Assembly: GCF_001027285.1 (NCBI RefSeq)
Contig: NZ_CP011509.1
Span: forward strand, 8,828,501-8,892,500
Direction of reading: 5' to 3'
DNA length: 64,000 bases
DNA from: Archangium gephyra
GTDB lineage: Bacteria; Myxococcota; Myxococcia; Myxococcales; Myxococcaceae
Both the position numbers and the translations under genes were made by a program. The notes beneath the pieces are model-generated. The model had not been told where the DNA came from, ran no database searches, and was given only the letters and a program-made list of their open reading frames with translations. Below, piece after piece: positions 43,045 through 51,541 of this stretch (within the stretch, counting starts at the first letter, position 1; each line of letters starts with the position of its first letter).

Positions 43045-44772
43045 CTACTTCACTTCATCGCTGGCGGTGGTACCCGCCGTCGGGCTGAGCAGGATGGGGG
43101 GCCGGTCCTTGCCCTCCACCGTGCGCTGCAGCTCGATCTCCTGCAGCAGCACCGCTGGCGCCACCGTGGACACCGGCACGTTCCCGCTCTCCGCTCCGCA
43201 GTAGCCGTTGAAGATGCCCTGCTTGCGGCCCGTCGCCATGATCCGGTTGATCGACGACAGCGGCGTGCCCACGATCTCCACCCCGCGCACCAGCGACTCC
43301 TGCCCCGTCTTCACGTCCACCCGGTACACCATCCGCGGCACGCCCTTGAACGCCTGGTAGCCGTAGCTCGACGTGTTCGTGTTGCCGCCCGTGATGTCCC
43401 GGATGATGAGCCCGTACGGCTTGCCCTGACGCTTCGCCTCGGCGATCAGCTGCTTCTTCAGCTCCACGTCCTCCACCTGCTTCGCCGACTCGACGATCAG
43501 GTTGGCCATGCGCGCCACCGGCTTGCGCGTACCCTGGCTGCGCCCGTGCCCGTTGGACTGCAGGAAACCCTCCACCGGCCGCCTCGACAGCAGATAGCCC
43601 TTCAGCACGCCCTTCTCCACCAGCACCGTCCGCTGCCCCTTCACGCCCTCCTCGTCGTACTCGTAGAAGCCATTGAGCGGCTCCTCCCGCAGCGTGCGCA
43701 CCGTCGGGTCATCCACCAGCGTGATGAACGGCGGCAGCACCAGCTTGCCCACCTGGCCCCGGAACGTCTTCCCCTCCCCTTCCCCGTCCTGCCGGTCTCC
43801 CTCCAGCCGGTGCCCCATGGTCTCGTGGAACAACACCCCCGCCGCCTCCGCCGCGAGGATCGCCGGTCCCGTGTATGGATCGATCGCCGGTGCCTTGCGC
43901 AGCGCCAGCAGCTCCTCGATCACCTTGTGGGTGGCCTCGGCCAGCTTCTTGTCATCTGGCAGCCCCGCCTCGGTGGGCGAGTAGTAGTTGCGCGAGTTGT
44001 CCAGCAGCTGCCCGTCCTCGGCCCGCGTCACCGCCATCACATGCAGCCCGTACATCGTCTCTTCCGTCACGATGCGGCTGCCCTCGGTGGACACGAACAG
44101 GCGCCTCACCTTGTCCGCCGTCACCCGCACCTCCGAGTCGAAGATCTCCGGGTGCGCCTTGAAACGCGCCGACACCTCACGCGCCACCCGGACCCACCGG
44201 TCGTGGTCGAACGGGAAGGCCACCGCCGGCTGCACGTACGTGACCGGCTTCTCCTTGGAGAAGGACGCCGTCTGGGTCGGCTCCTCCACCGCGTAGACGT
44301 TGTCGGCCTTCTTCTTGAGGAACTGCGAGAGCGCGGCCTTGTACTTCTCGTCCGTCACCAGCCACAGCGAGGTGCGCAGCGCCAGGGCCGAGTCGTCGAT
44401 GGGGGCGTCCTTGTTGGCGACGTAGCTGGAGCCCTTGCCGCCGCCGAAGAAGTCGTACTCCTCGGGGCCCGAGTTGTCGAACGCGTACGAGCCCACCCGC
44501 ACGTCCACGTACAGCTTGCGCTCGTGGTACGAGTCATCCAGGAAGATCGCCCCGTACCGGGCGACGATGCCGTGCTGCTCCCCCTCCTTGAGCTGGTAGC
44601 TCATGAAGTAGGGAGGCTCGTGGTTCTGCAGCTTGAGCTGCTTCTGGTTGCGTTGGAGCTCCTCCGCCATGGCATCCAGCAGCGTCACGCGCGCGTCCGG
44701 AGCGGGCGCGGCGGCGGTGAGCAGGACGGAGGCGGCGAGCAGGGGAAGGACGGTCCAGGTTCGGGTTCGCAC
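43045..44772 (-). CDS. Exported TldD/PmbA-family metallopeptidase
   Basis: 575 residues. The start MRTRTWTVLPLLAASVLLTAAAPAP is a signal peptide, unlike cytoplasmic E. coli TldD. The zinc site HETMGH (about 313) carries the TldD HExxxH pattern. Further family signatures are EGDRQDGEGEGKTFRGQVG, GFYEYDEEGVKGQRTVLVEKGVLKGYL and GHGRSQGTRKPVARMANL. TldD normally works with TldE to degrade unfolded peptides or mature microcins; no tldE partner is in the window. The C-terminal 30 residues (VAPAVLLQEIELQRTVEGKDRPPIL) match exported myxobacterial versions. Confidence 0.87.
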   Translation of the reverse strand: MRTRTWTVLPLLAASVLLTAAAPAPDARVTLLDAMAEELQRNQKQLKLQNHEPPYFMSYQLKEGEQHGIVARYGAIFLDDSYHERKLYVDVRVGSYAFDNSGPEEYDFFGGGKGSSYVANKDAPIDDSALALRTSLWLVTDEKYKAALSQFLKKKADNVYAVEEPTQTASFSKEKPVTYVQPAVAFPFDHDRWVRVAREVSARFKAHPEIFDSEVRVTADKVRRLFVSTEGSRIVTEETMYGLHVMAVTRAEDGQLLDNSRNYYSPTEAGLPDDKKLAEATHKVIEELLALRKAPAIDPYTGPAILAAEAAGVLFHETMGHRLEGDRQDGEGEGKTFRGQVGKLVLPPFITLVDDPTVRTLREEPLNGFYEYDEEGVKGQRTVLVEKGVLKGYLLSRRPVEGFLQSNGHGRSQGTRKPVARMANLIVESAKQVEDVELKKQLIAEAKRQGKPYGLIIRDITGGNTNTSSYGYQAFKGVPRMVYRVDVKTGQESLVRGVEIVGTPLSSINRIMATGRKQGIFNGYCGAESGNVPVSTVAPAVLLQEIELQRTVEGKDRPPILLSPTAGTTASDEVK

Positions 44773-44920
44773 GCCCCGACTCTAGCCGAGCCCGCTTCAG
44801 CCAGCATGTTCCACCTCACCTGAACGGCGAGTGAAGAACCCCCCCGGAACCGCTCGCCTGGACGCTCCAGGGCCGCGGGGATAGAGAGCACCGCGAGCAG
44901 GGGAACTCCAGGAGGCGTTC

Positions 44921-45703
44921 ATGGACAACAAAGTGGTGGTGATCACCGGGGCGAGCTCGGGCATCGGGGCCGCGCTGGCGGAGCTGGCGGGCAAGAAGGG
45001 CTGGAAGGTGGTGCTCGCCGCGCGGCGCGAGCCCGAGCTGCGCCAGGTGGCGGCGCGCGTGGGCGCCGAGGCCCTCCCGGTCGTCGCGGATGTGTCGCGG
45101 CGCGAGGACGTGCAGCGCATCCTGGACGCGGCGCTCGCCCGCTTCGGGCAGGTGGATGTCTGGGTGAACAACGCCGGGCGTGGCATCAGCAAGCTCGTCT
45201 CCCAGCTCACCGACGAGGACTTCGACGAGATGATGCGCGTCAACGTCAAGTCCGCCCTCTACGGCATCCAGGCGGTGCTGCCGCACTTCCAGTCACGCGG
45301 ACGGGGGCACATCATCAACGTCTCGTCCATGCTGGGGCGGGTGCCGTACGTCCCCGTGCGCTCGGCCTACAACGCGGCCAAGCACGCGCTCAACGCGCTG
45401 ACGGCCAACCTGCGCCAGGAGCTGCGCGAGCGCTACCCGGACATCCACGTCACCACCTTCCTGCCCGGGGTGGTGGCCACGGACTTCGGCGTGAACGCGC
45501 TCGGCGGCGGCATGGACTCGCGCAAGATTCCCGGTGCGCAGTCCGTCGAGGAGACCGCGGGCGTCCTCCTGGACGTCATCGAGCGGCCCCGCCCGGACGT
45601 GTACTCGCGGCCCGAGTACCGGCAGCAGGTCATCGCGTACTACGCGTCCGAGGACCTGGCCATTCCCGAGGGCGGCGCGCCCCCCGGTACCCGGCGTCCG
45701 TGA
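44921..45703 (+). CDS. Short-chain dehydrogenase/reductase
   Basis: 260 residues, classical SDR. NAD(P)-binding TGASSGIGAALAE, NNAG and catalytic Ser-Tyr-Lys (NVSSMLG, YNAAKHA) are present. The ATG 44921 has AGGAGG upstream. It resembles general SDR oxidoreductases such as the YqjQ/DltE group; substrate unknown. Monocistronic, ended by a hairpin and convergent with the sugar dehydrogenase gene. Confidence 0.85.
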   Translation: MDNKVVVITGASSGIGAALAELAGKKGWKVVLAARREPELRQVAARVGAEALPVVADVSRREDVQRILDAALARFGQVDVWVNNAGRGISKLVSQLTDEDFDEMMRVNVKSALYGIQAVLPHFQSRGRGHIINVSSMLGRVPYVPVRSAYNAAKHALNALTANLRQELRERYPDIHVTTFLPGVVATDFGVNALGGGMDSRKIPGAQSVEETAGVLLDVIERPRPDVYSRPEYRQQVIAYYASEDLAIPEGGAPPGTRRP

Positions 45704-45710
45704 AAAAGAG

Positions 45711-45757
45711 GAGGCCCCGCTCCGGCGCCCCCCCTCACGGCGTCGCAGCGGGGCCTC
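45711..45757 (+). terminator. Hairpin terminator after the SDR gene
   Basis: GAGGCCCCGC (45711-45720) pairs perfectly with GCGGGGCCTC (45748-45757), with A-rich AAAAAGAG just before. It can serve both converging genes. Confidence 0.65.
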
Positions 45758-45816
45758 CAGCGTTCGGGCGGAAACGGCAACCGGGCCGGTCCGCCTTCAC
45801 GCCTGACTGACCAGGG

Positions 45817-47142
45817 CTAGGCCTTGGTGACCTTCTCGCGGCCCGGGCCCACGTTCTTGCAGGCGTTGCGCGTGTCCACCACGCACTGCGACTGCTTGAC
45901 CACCATGTTGTAGTCGATGCACGAGTGGTCCGTGAGGATGACGACGGCGTCGTACTGGCCGAGCGTCTCCGGGTTCAGCGGCACCGACTGCATGGTGTAG
46001 TGGAAGCCGTGGCCCTCCTCGAGGCGGGGCACGTACGGATCGTGGTAGTCGACCTCGGCGCCCTTCTCCTTGAGCAGCGAGATGATGCGGAGGCTCGGGC
46101 TCTCGCGCATGTCGTCGATGTCCTTCTTGTACGCCGCGCCGAGGCACAGCACCTTCGCCCCGTTGAGCGTCTTCTTCGTCTTGTTGAGCGCCTCCATGGT
46201 CCGGGTGACCACGTAGTACGGCATCTGCGTGTTCACCTCGCCGGCCAGCTCGATGAACTTGGTGTGGAACTCGTACTCGCGCGCCTTCCACGTCAGGTAG
46301 AAGGGATCGATCGGGATGCAGTGACCGCCGAGGCCCGGGCCCGGGTAGAAGGCCTGGAAGCCGAAGGGCTTGGTCGCCGCCGCGTTGATGACCTCCCACA
46401 CGTCGATGTTCATCCGGTCGCAGAGCATCTTCATCTCGTTGACCATGGCGATGTTGACGCAGCGGTAGATGTTCTCCAGCAGCTTGGCCAGCTCGGCCAC
46501 GCGGGTGGAGGACACCGCCACCGTCTCCTTGAGCGCGCTCGAGTAGAGCGCCTGCGCCACCTCGAGGCACGCCGGGGTGTGGCCACCGACGATCTTGGGA
46601 ATCGTCTTGGTGTTGAAGTTCTTGTTGCCCGGATCCTCGCGCTCGGGGCTGAAGGCCAGGTGGAAGTCCACGCCCGCCTTCAGACCACTCTTCTCCAGCA
46701 GGGGCTTGAGCACCTCGTCCGTGGTACCCGGATACGTCGTGGACTCGAGGATGAAGAGCTGGCCGGGACGGACGTGAGGCGACAGCGCCTCGCCCGTCTT
46801 GACGATGTAGCTCATGTCGGGCTCACGCGACGCCGTCAGCGGCGTGGGCACGCAGATGATGATGCAATCCATCTCGCGGGCCTTCGCGAAGTCCGTCGTC
46901 GCCTTGAGCTTGCCCTTGCTCGTCAGCTCCGCCAGCGGAGCACTGGGGATGTGCTTGATGTAGCTCACCCCCTTGGTGATGTTGTCCACCTTCCGCGTGT
47001 CCACGTCGAGCCCCATCACGGGGAAGCCGGCCTCCGCGAACGCCATACCGAGCGGCAGACCCACGTAGCCCATCCCCACCACGCCCACCCTCGCCTCCCG
47101 CCGGCGGATCTTCTCCAGCAGCGGGCTCACCATGACGCGCAT
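45817..47142 (-). CDS. UDP-N-acetylhexosamine/UDP-glucose 6-dehydrogenase family
   Basis: 441 residues from ATG 47142, chosen because AGGAGAGG lies eight bases upstream. Nucleotide-sugar dehydrogenase making a UDP-uronic acid for surface polysaccharide. VGVVGMGYVGLPLGMAFAEAG is the NAD site; ESTTYPGTTDEV, FSPEREDPGN and the catalytic-Cys segment GPGLGGHCIPIDPFYLTW are conserved. The ETVAVSSTRVAELAKLLEN segment and overall similarity favour the WbpA-like (UDP-GlcNAc/UDP-GalNAc) subgroup over plain UDP-glucose dehydrogenase, but the substrate is not certain. The heparinase-like gene upstream runs the same way, so the pair probably serves polysaccharide metabolism. Confidence 0.9.
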   Translation of the reverse strand: MRVMVSPLLEKIRRREARVGVVGMGYVGLPLGMAFAEAGFPVMGLDVDTRKVDNITKGVSYIKHIPSAPLAELTSKGKLKATTDFAKAREMDCIIICVPTPLTASREPDMSYIVKTGEALSPHVRPGQLFILESTTYPGTTDEVLKPLLEKSGLKAGVDFHLAFSPEREDPGNKNFNTKTIPKIVGGHTPACLEVAQALYSSALKETVAVSSTRVAELAKLLENIYRCVNIAMVNEMKMLCDRMNIDVWEVINAAATKPFGFQAFYPGPGLGGHCIPIDPFYLTWKAREYEFHTKFIELAGEVNTQMPYYVVTRTMEALNKTKKTLNGAKVLCLGAAYKKDIDDMRESPSLRIISLLKEKGAEVDYHDPYVPRLEEGHGFHYTMQSVPLNPETLGQYDAVVILTDHSCIDYNMVVKQSQCVVDTRNACKNVGPGREKVTKA

Positions 47143-47200
47143 CTGACTCACCTCTCCTGAAGGCGTGCGGGTCACCCCGTCACGCCCCATCACGAAGTCT

Positions 47201-49276
47201 TCAGTTGAAGACGACCACCCACCTCAGACACACCGGGGGCGACACCCGCACCCGGAACACCAACACCTGTGACGGCACCACGAGGCCGTACCCTGGCGAA
47301 TAGCGGGACGGCTCCAACCGCGGCTCCAGGCCCGCCGCGAAGAGCACCAGTGCCTCCGGTGCCTCCGCCGGCCCCAACTCCACACCCCATGCCTCGAAAC
47401 CCTTGGGCGCCTCCGGGACACGCAGCGCCCGCGCCAGCTGCTCGGGCGTTGGCGCCTTCATTCGCGCCTCGCGGTCCGGAAGGTGGATCCTCCCCTTCAC
47501 ATCGTGAAGCCCCACCCCCACCAGAGCGTCCGTCACCCCGAGCGCGCGCTCGCGCTTGTCGAGCACGAAGGTGCGCTCCACGCCCACGGGCGAGGACAGC
47601 GAGCGGTAGCCGTCGTGGCGCACGGTGAGGCGATCCAGCTCCGCGCCGGGCTGGAACACCTGCACGCGAGCCCGCGCCGCCTCGGGCAGCGCGAAGAGCC
47701 GGGCTGGATCCAACGGCGCCTGCTCCACGCCGTCCACCTCGAGCGTGTTGTGCGCGGCGGTGGAGCGGAACACGTTGCGCACCACCGGCTCCCGCGTGTA
47801 CGTGCCCGTGCCCGGATCCACGATGACGGGCCGCCCGTGCAGGTGCAGCTCGAAGGAGAGCTTGTCGTTGTGGCTGTGTCCGCCCACCCCGCCCTGGCCC
47901 TGCGCACCGGCGCTCACCGTCACCACCGCGCCCGCTCCGCGCAGCACGTGGAAGCCTCCCGCGGGGAAGCTCACCGAGCTCGCGGGCTTCGCCTGGGGCA
48001 GTCCCCGGAAGCATTCGAGACCCGACAGTCCCATCAGCCAGGCGGCCTCGTCCGGGAAAGTCCCCTCCGCCAGGTCCGCGTCACCGAAGAGCGCGGCGCC
48101 CAGGGGCGCGAGGTAGCCCTGCTCGCGGGGATCCCTCTCCTGGAAGGGGAAGACGCGGCCCGAGTCGTTGTCACCCACCTGCGGCGCCAGCCCCCGCTCG
48201 GAGCTCCAGGCGTGCGAGGCCTCGTACATGCGGTGCAGCCGCGCCGCGTACCGCGAACCCAGATCCACGCCCTGGCCATGCGCCACCAGCAGCGCCAGGG
48301 TGAAGAGCTCCACCGACAGCCGGTGGTAGGGAATGGAGCCCTCGAAGGACGTGCCCTCGGGGTGCACCTGCGCCTCCATCTGCGTGCGCAGCCCCGCCAC
48401 CGCGCGTGCCACCTGCCTCGGCGCGTCCGGCAGCTCCGGGAAGAGCACGCCCACCACCAGCAGGCCCACGTGATTGGAGACGAGGTGGTTGTTGGGCACC
48501 GCGCCCTGATCCTCCAGGTGCGCCTCCACCCAGGCCGTGTGCTCGGAAAGCGACTCCAGCACCGGCACGAGGAACTCCGGCCTGCGCGCCTCGGGCGCGT
48601 CCGAGAACATCACCAGCGCCTGCGCCAGGTTGGCCGCACGCAGCGCCACTTCCATGGCGCACGTCCAGTGAACCCCCTGCCCCACCGGGTTGGCCTGAAG
48701 GAAATCCAGGGTCCGCGTCACGAAGGCCCGCGCGAAGCCCCGGCGAGCCTCCTCGTCACTCGCCACCCAGTAACCCTGACCGAGCGCCACCAGACAATCC
48801 AAGCGGCCGAGCACCCAGGGGAACTTCGGATCCACTCCGGGCTGGGCCAGCCGCAGCTGCTCCACCGGGAGGACCGGGTAGCGGTAGCCGCTCACCGGAT
48901 CCCTGCTCCAGTCCACCGGCTGACCCTCGCCGAAGCACACCCGGGTGCCGAAGACGTCGAACTCGCCCCTCAGCGCGGCCCGGGCCCGCTCCAGGGCCCG
49001 CTCGCTGGCGCCGGGCAGGGCCGCGAGCGCCTCCACGACAGAGGTCCGCTGCCCCACCTCGCACCAGGCCGAGCCCGGACGGTTCGACAGGGCCCGCTCG
49101 GCCAGCGCTTCCGCGGTGGCGGCACCGAAGGCCTCCAGCAACCTCGGCTCATCGAGCCGCTCGCGCCTCCGATAGAGGGCCTGCCGCGCCACGCCCTGGA
49201 CCCGCCGTGCCATCCCCCGGGCGAGTCCTGCCGGCGCGAGCCGTGCGATCGTCGAGTAGTATCCCAGCGTCCCCAT
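47201..49276 (-). CDS. Heparinase II/III-like polysaccharide lyase family protein
   Basis: 691 residues from ATG 49276; ATGs at 49291 and 49312 are alternatives and none has a strong ribosome site. The N-terminal alpha-toroid (about 1-370) begins GTLGYYSTIARLAP, as in alginate lyase/heparinase-type proteins, and contains NNHLVSNHVGLLVVGVLFP. The C-terminal beta-sandwich has GGHSHNDKLSFELHLHGRPVIVDPGTGTY, the most conserved heparinase II/III segment, with its His. Without a signal peptide it may be cytoplasmic. Members that sit in capsule and exopolysaccharide loci act on or modify uronic-acid polymers. The adjacent UDP-sugar dehydrogenase would supply such a uronic acid. Confidence 0.83.
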   Translation of the reverse strand: MGTLGYYSTIARLAPAGLARGMARRVQGVARQALYRRRERLDEPRLLEAFGAATAEALAERALSNRPGSAWCEVGQRTSVVEALAALPGASERALERARAALRGEFDVFGTRVCFGEGQPVDWSRDPVSGYRYPVLPVEQLRLAQPGVDPKFPWVLGRLDCLVALGQGYWVASDEEARRGFARAFVTRTLDFLQANPVGQGVHWTCAMEVALRAANLAQALVMFSDAPEARRPEFLVPVLESLSEHTAWVEAHLEDQGAVPNNHLVSNHVGLLVVGVLFPELPDAPRQVARAVAGLRTQMEAQVHPEGTSFEGSIPYHRLSVELFTLALLVAHGQGVDLGSRYAARLHRMYEASHAWSSERGLAPQVGDNDSGRVFPFQERDPREQGYLAPLGAALFGDADLAEGTFPDEAAWLMGLSGLECFRGLPQAKPASSVSFPAGGFHVLRGAGAVVTVSAGAQGQGGVGGHSHNDKLSFELHLHGRPVIVDPGTGTYTREPVVRNVFRSTAAHNTLEVDGVEQAPLDPARLFALPEAARARVQVFQPGAELDRLTVRHDGYRSLSSPVGVERTFVLDKRERALGVTDALVGVGLHDVKGRIHLPDREARMKAPTPEQLARALRVPEAPKGFEAWGVELGPAEAPEALVLFAAGLEPRLEPSRYSPGYGLVVPSQVLVFRVRVSPPVCLRWVVVFN

Positions 49277-49522
49277 TGAGCCCCGTCCCATCCCGGCCAG
49301 GAGCGATAGCAAGTGCCCGGCCAGCGCGATCGCAGGGAAAATCGGGGTTTGGGGACAGGGAATCCCCGCAGGCCAGTAAAAAGGTTGGATGGCGGGGGGA
49401 CTGAGTGGGAAAGGGTTTTCCTTCCGTCACGACTTTGTTTCCCACACTGGGGACGCGTTGCGCCGTGGCCACACCGTGGCCATTCCTCCCGTGTGCAGGC
49501 GGGTGCTTGGATTGGGTGGCGC

Positions 49523-50491
49523 GTGGGGCGGAGTGTCAGCGCCTCCGAGGTGGAGCGAACAGTCTCGGCGGTGGCCGAGCGGGCGCTGCACCACGGGGCG
49601 AGGGCCGGACTCGCAGCGCTCGTGGAATCGGTGGTGCGTCTGACGGAGACGCCGGGGGCCGCGCTGTACGCGGACGGCCAGTGCGTGGCGCTCGCGGGCG
49701 TGGCGCCGCCGGTGCCGGCCCGGGCCCATCCCCTTCAGATGATGAAGCATGGGCGCACGGTGCTGGTGCTGGGCACACCCTGTGTGGACACCGCGGATCG
49801 GCAGCAGCTCGCCCGGCTGACGGGCCTGGGCAGCGCGCTGCTGGCGTGCCGGGAGCGGGAGGACACGGCGAGGGCCGAGCACAAGCGGCTGCGCCTGGAG
49901 CGGCTGCGGCTGATGGAGCAGCTGGCGCACCGGGAGCGGGCCTGGTCCCGTGCGGCGCATGACCTGCGCACGCCGCTGCTGGTGATCCAGGGCTATATCG
50001 ACATGATGACCAAGGGCATGGCGGGCGTGCTCACGCCGTCCATGCAGCGCTACCTCGAGCGCATGAGCCGGGCCGCGGGAGAGATGAACGTCCGTCTCCA
50101 GCAACGGCCCTCGGGAGAGGACATCCCCGCGGAGGATCTGCGGGCATTGTTGAGCGCTACCTTCGGGCCGGGGCGGCCCGGCGCCGCGAGGTTGGAGCTG
50201 CCCCCGGGGCCCGTGCTGCTGCGGATGCCGCGGACGGGCTCGGCGCTGCTGATGCGGACGCTGGAGCGGCTGTTGTCGGGAGCCGGAGCCTCCGAGGTGG
50301 TGCTGCGGGTGGATGCACCGGACGGGGTGGATGCGTGGCGGTTGCTCGTGCGGGCCCGGACGCAGCTCCCGTTGCCGAGCAGAGCCCTCGAGTCCCTGGA
50401 GCGGCTCGGGCGGAGATGGCAGGCCCGGGTGTCCGTGCAGGAGACGCCCGGGCTCGAGTTGGCCGTGCTGCTCCCGCGCCTCCCGGGTTAG
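49523..50491 (+). CDS. Histidine-kinase-like protein with HisKA domain and degenerate ATPase part
   Basis: 322 residues from GTG 49523; the start is uncertain because the frame is open well upstream and no clear ribosome site is seen. A GAF-like sensor part (about 1-120) is followed by a coiled coil and a phospho-acceptor helix with the H-box AAHDLRTPLLVIQGYIDMM (about 150). The C-terminal 150 residues are in the position of the HATPase domain, but I cannot find the N-box or G-boxes: the region reads LRMPRTGSALLMRTLERLL and ends in VLLPRLPG. It could be an inactive or divergent kinase whose helix is phosphorylated by another kinase. Confidence 0.65.
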   Translation: MGRSVSASEVERTVSAVAERALHHGARAGLAALVESVVRLTETPGAALYADGQCVALAGVAPPVPARAHPLQMMKHGRTVLVLGTPCVDTADRQQLARLTGLGSALLACREREDTARAEHKRLRLERLRLMEQLAHRERAWSRAAHDLRTPLLVIQGYIDMMTKGMAGVLTPSMQRYLERMSRAAGEMNVRLQQRPSGEDIPAEDLRALLSATFGPGRPGAARLELPPGPVLLRMPRTGSALLMRTLERLLSGAGASEVVLRVDAPDGVDAWRLLVRARTQLPLPSRALESLERLGRRWQARVSVQETPGLELAVLLPRLPG

Positions 50492-50514
50492 CGGATGCGC
50501 TATAGCTGGCTCCG

Positions 50515-51066
50515 ATGACCCTCGCTCCGACGCTGTACGACTTCCAGATCGCCTTGAGCCATGTCGATCGCGCCATCGACCAGCCCCAGTTGAGCTTCAA
50601 GGTCGCACGCCACCCCTCCGAGACCATGCAGCGCGTCTGGCTGCGGGTGCTCGCGTACTGCTGGCTCTGGGAGGAGCGGCTGGCCTTCGGCAAGGGTCTG
50701 GGAGAGCCCGACGAGCCGGAACTCGAGTGCCGCGACTACACCGGTCTGGTCACGAGCTGGGTGCGCGTGGGCAAGGCGGACCCGGTGAAGATTCAGCGCG
50801 CCGTGGATCAGAACCCGCACGCGAAGGTGTCGGTGTTGTTCGAGTCTCCCCAGCGGCTCGAGGCGTTCCTCACCGAGGCGCGTGAGGCGAAGGCCCTGCG
50901 CGTGGCGAAGGCCGAGCTCGCCGCTATCGACGCGGACCTGCTGCGCACGCTCTCCGGCTTCGACTCCCGGCGCATCAAGCTGTCGCTGACCCTGGTCGGA
51001 GACCACGCCTATGTCGAGTGCGACGGGCAGAGCTTCGACGGTCCCCTGACGCGCGCGTCCCTGTGA
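50515..51066 (+). CDS. yaeQ: YaeQ family protein
   Basis: 183 residues. It aligns by eye over its full length with YaeQ: ATG start, YDFQIALSHVDRAIDQ, KVARHPSETMQRVWLRVLAYC, EERLAFGKGLGEPDEPELE, and the C-terminal DHAYVECDGQSFDG. YaeQ has a restriction-endonuclease-like fold; its biological role is unclear. Its stop overlaps the next gene's GTG start (GTGA), so the two are coupled. Confidence 0.9.
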   Translation: MTLAPTLYDFQIALSHVDRAIDQPQLSFKVARHPSETMQRVWLRVLAYCWLWEERLAFGKGLGEPDEPELECRDYTGLVTSWVRVGKADPVKIQRAVDQNPHAKVSVLFESPQRLEAFLTEAREAKALRVAKAELAAIDADLLRTLSGFDSRRIKLSLTLVGDHAYVECDGQSFDGPLTRASL

Positions 51067-51422
51067 AGCTCGAACGCCACGTCGGAGGGCTCTCGATCGC
51101 CCGCAAGACCAACTACCTGCGCGCGCGGGGCTGGCACGAGGAAGAAGGCGGCTGGTCGAGCGAGATTTTCGGCCTGCTGCCGATGGCCAAGGCCGTCCAC
51201 CACCAGCTCACCGATGACCTCAGCCAGGCACTCCGCAAGCGGGGCTGGCACGTCGTCGGCTTCTCCGAGCGCGGCTATGTGAAGATGCGCGATGGGGAGC
51301 AGGGCAAACCGTGCTCGCTGCCCAAGGCCCTGCGCACCCAGGCCCGCCGCGAGAAGCGGCCCGTCGCCGAGCTGACCTACGAGCTGTTCCTCGCGGCGCT
51401 GCTGGAGGCGGAAGGCGCATAG
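51063..51422 (+). CDS. Hypothetical protein coupled to YaeQ
   Basis: 119 residues from GTG 51063, overlapping the yaeQ stop by four bases. Soluble, basic, mixed alpha/beta. Recurrent aromatic spots (NYLRARGWHEEEGGW, GWHVVGFSERGYVKM) and a helical end. No family recognised. The overlap suggests a functional partner of YaeQ, which is worth testing because YaeQ itself has no clear role. Confidence 0.65.
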   Translation: MKLERHVGGLSIARKTNYLRARGWHEEEGGWSSEIFGLLPMAKAVHHQLTDDLSQALRKRGWHVVGFSERGYVKMRDGEQGKPCSLPKALRTQARREKRPVAELTYELFLAALLEAEGA

Positions 51423-51541
51423 GCCCGCGCTCACGATGTCCGAAGGTGAGCGCACGAGCCACGGCCGCTATTCGTTCCCGTCGTGGTAGGCGAGACTCCG
51501 AAGCTGGCCCTGGCGCACCGCGGGGGCCGGGAGCGGACACG

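Noticed and set aside
49277-49522. Sigma-54 promoter or regulator site before the histidine-kinase-like gene
   Set aside because: GGGAATCCCC and TTCCCACACTGGGGA are suggestive short symmetries, but no GG-N10-GC element with the right spacing was found.
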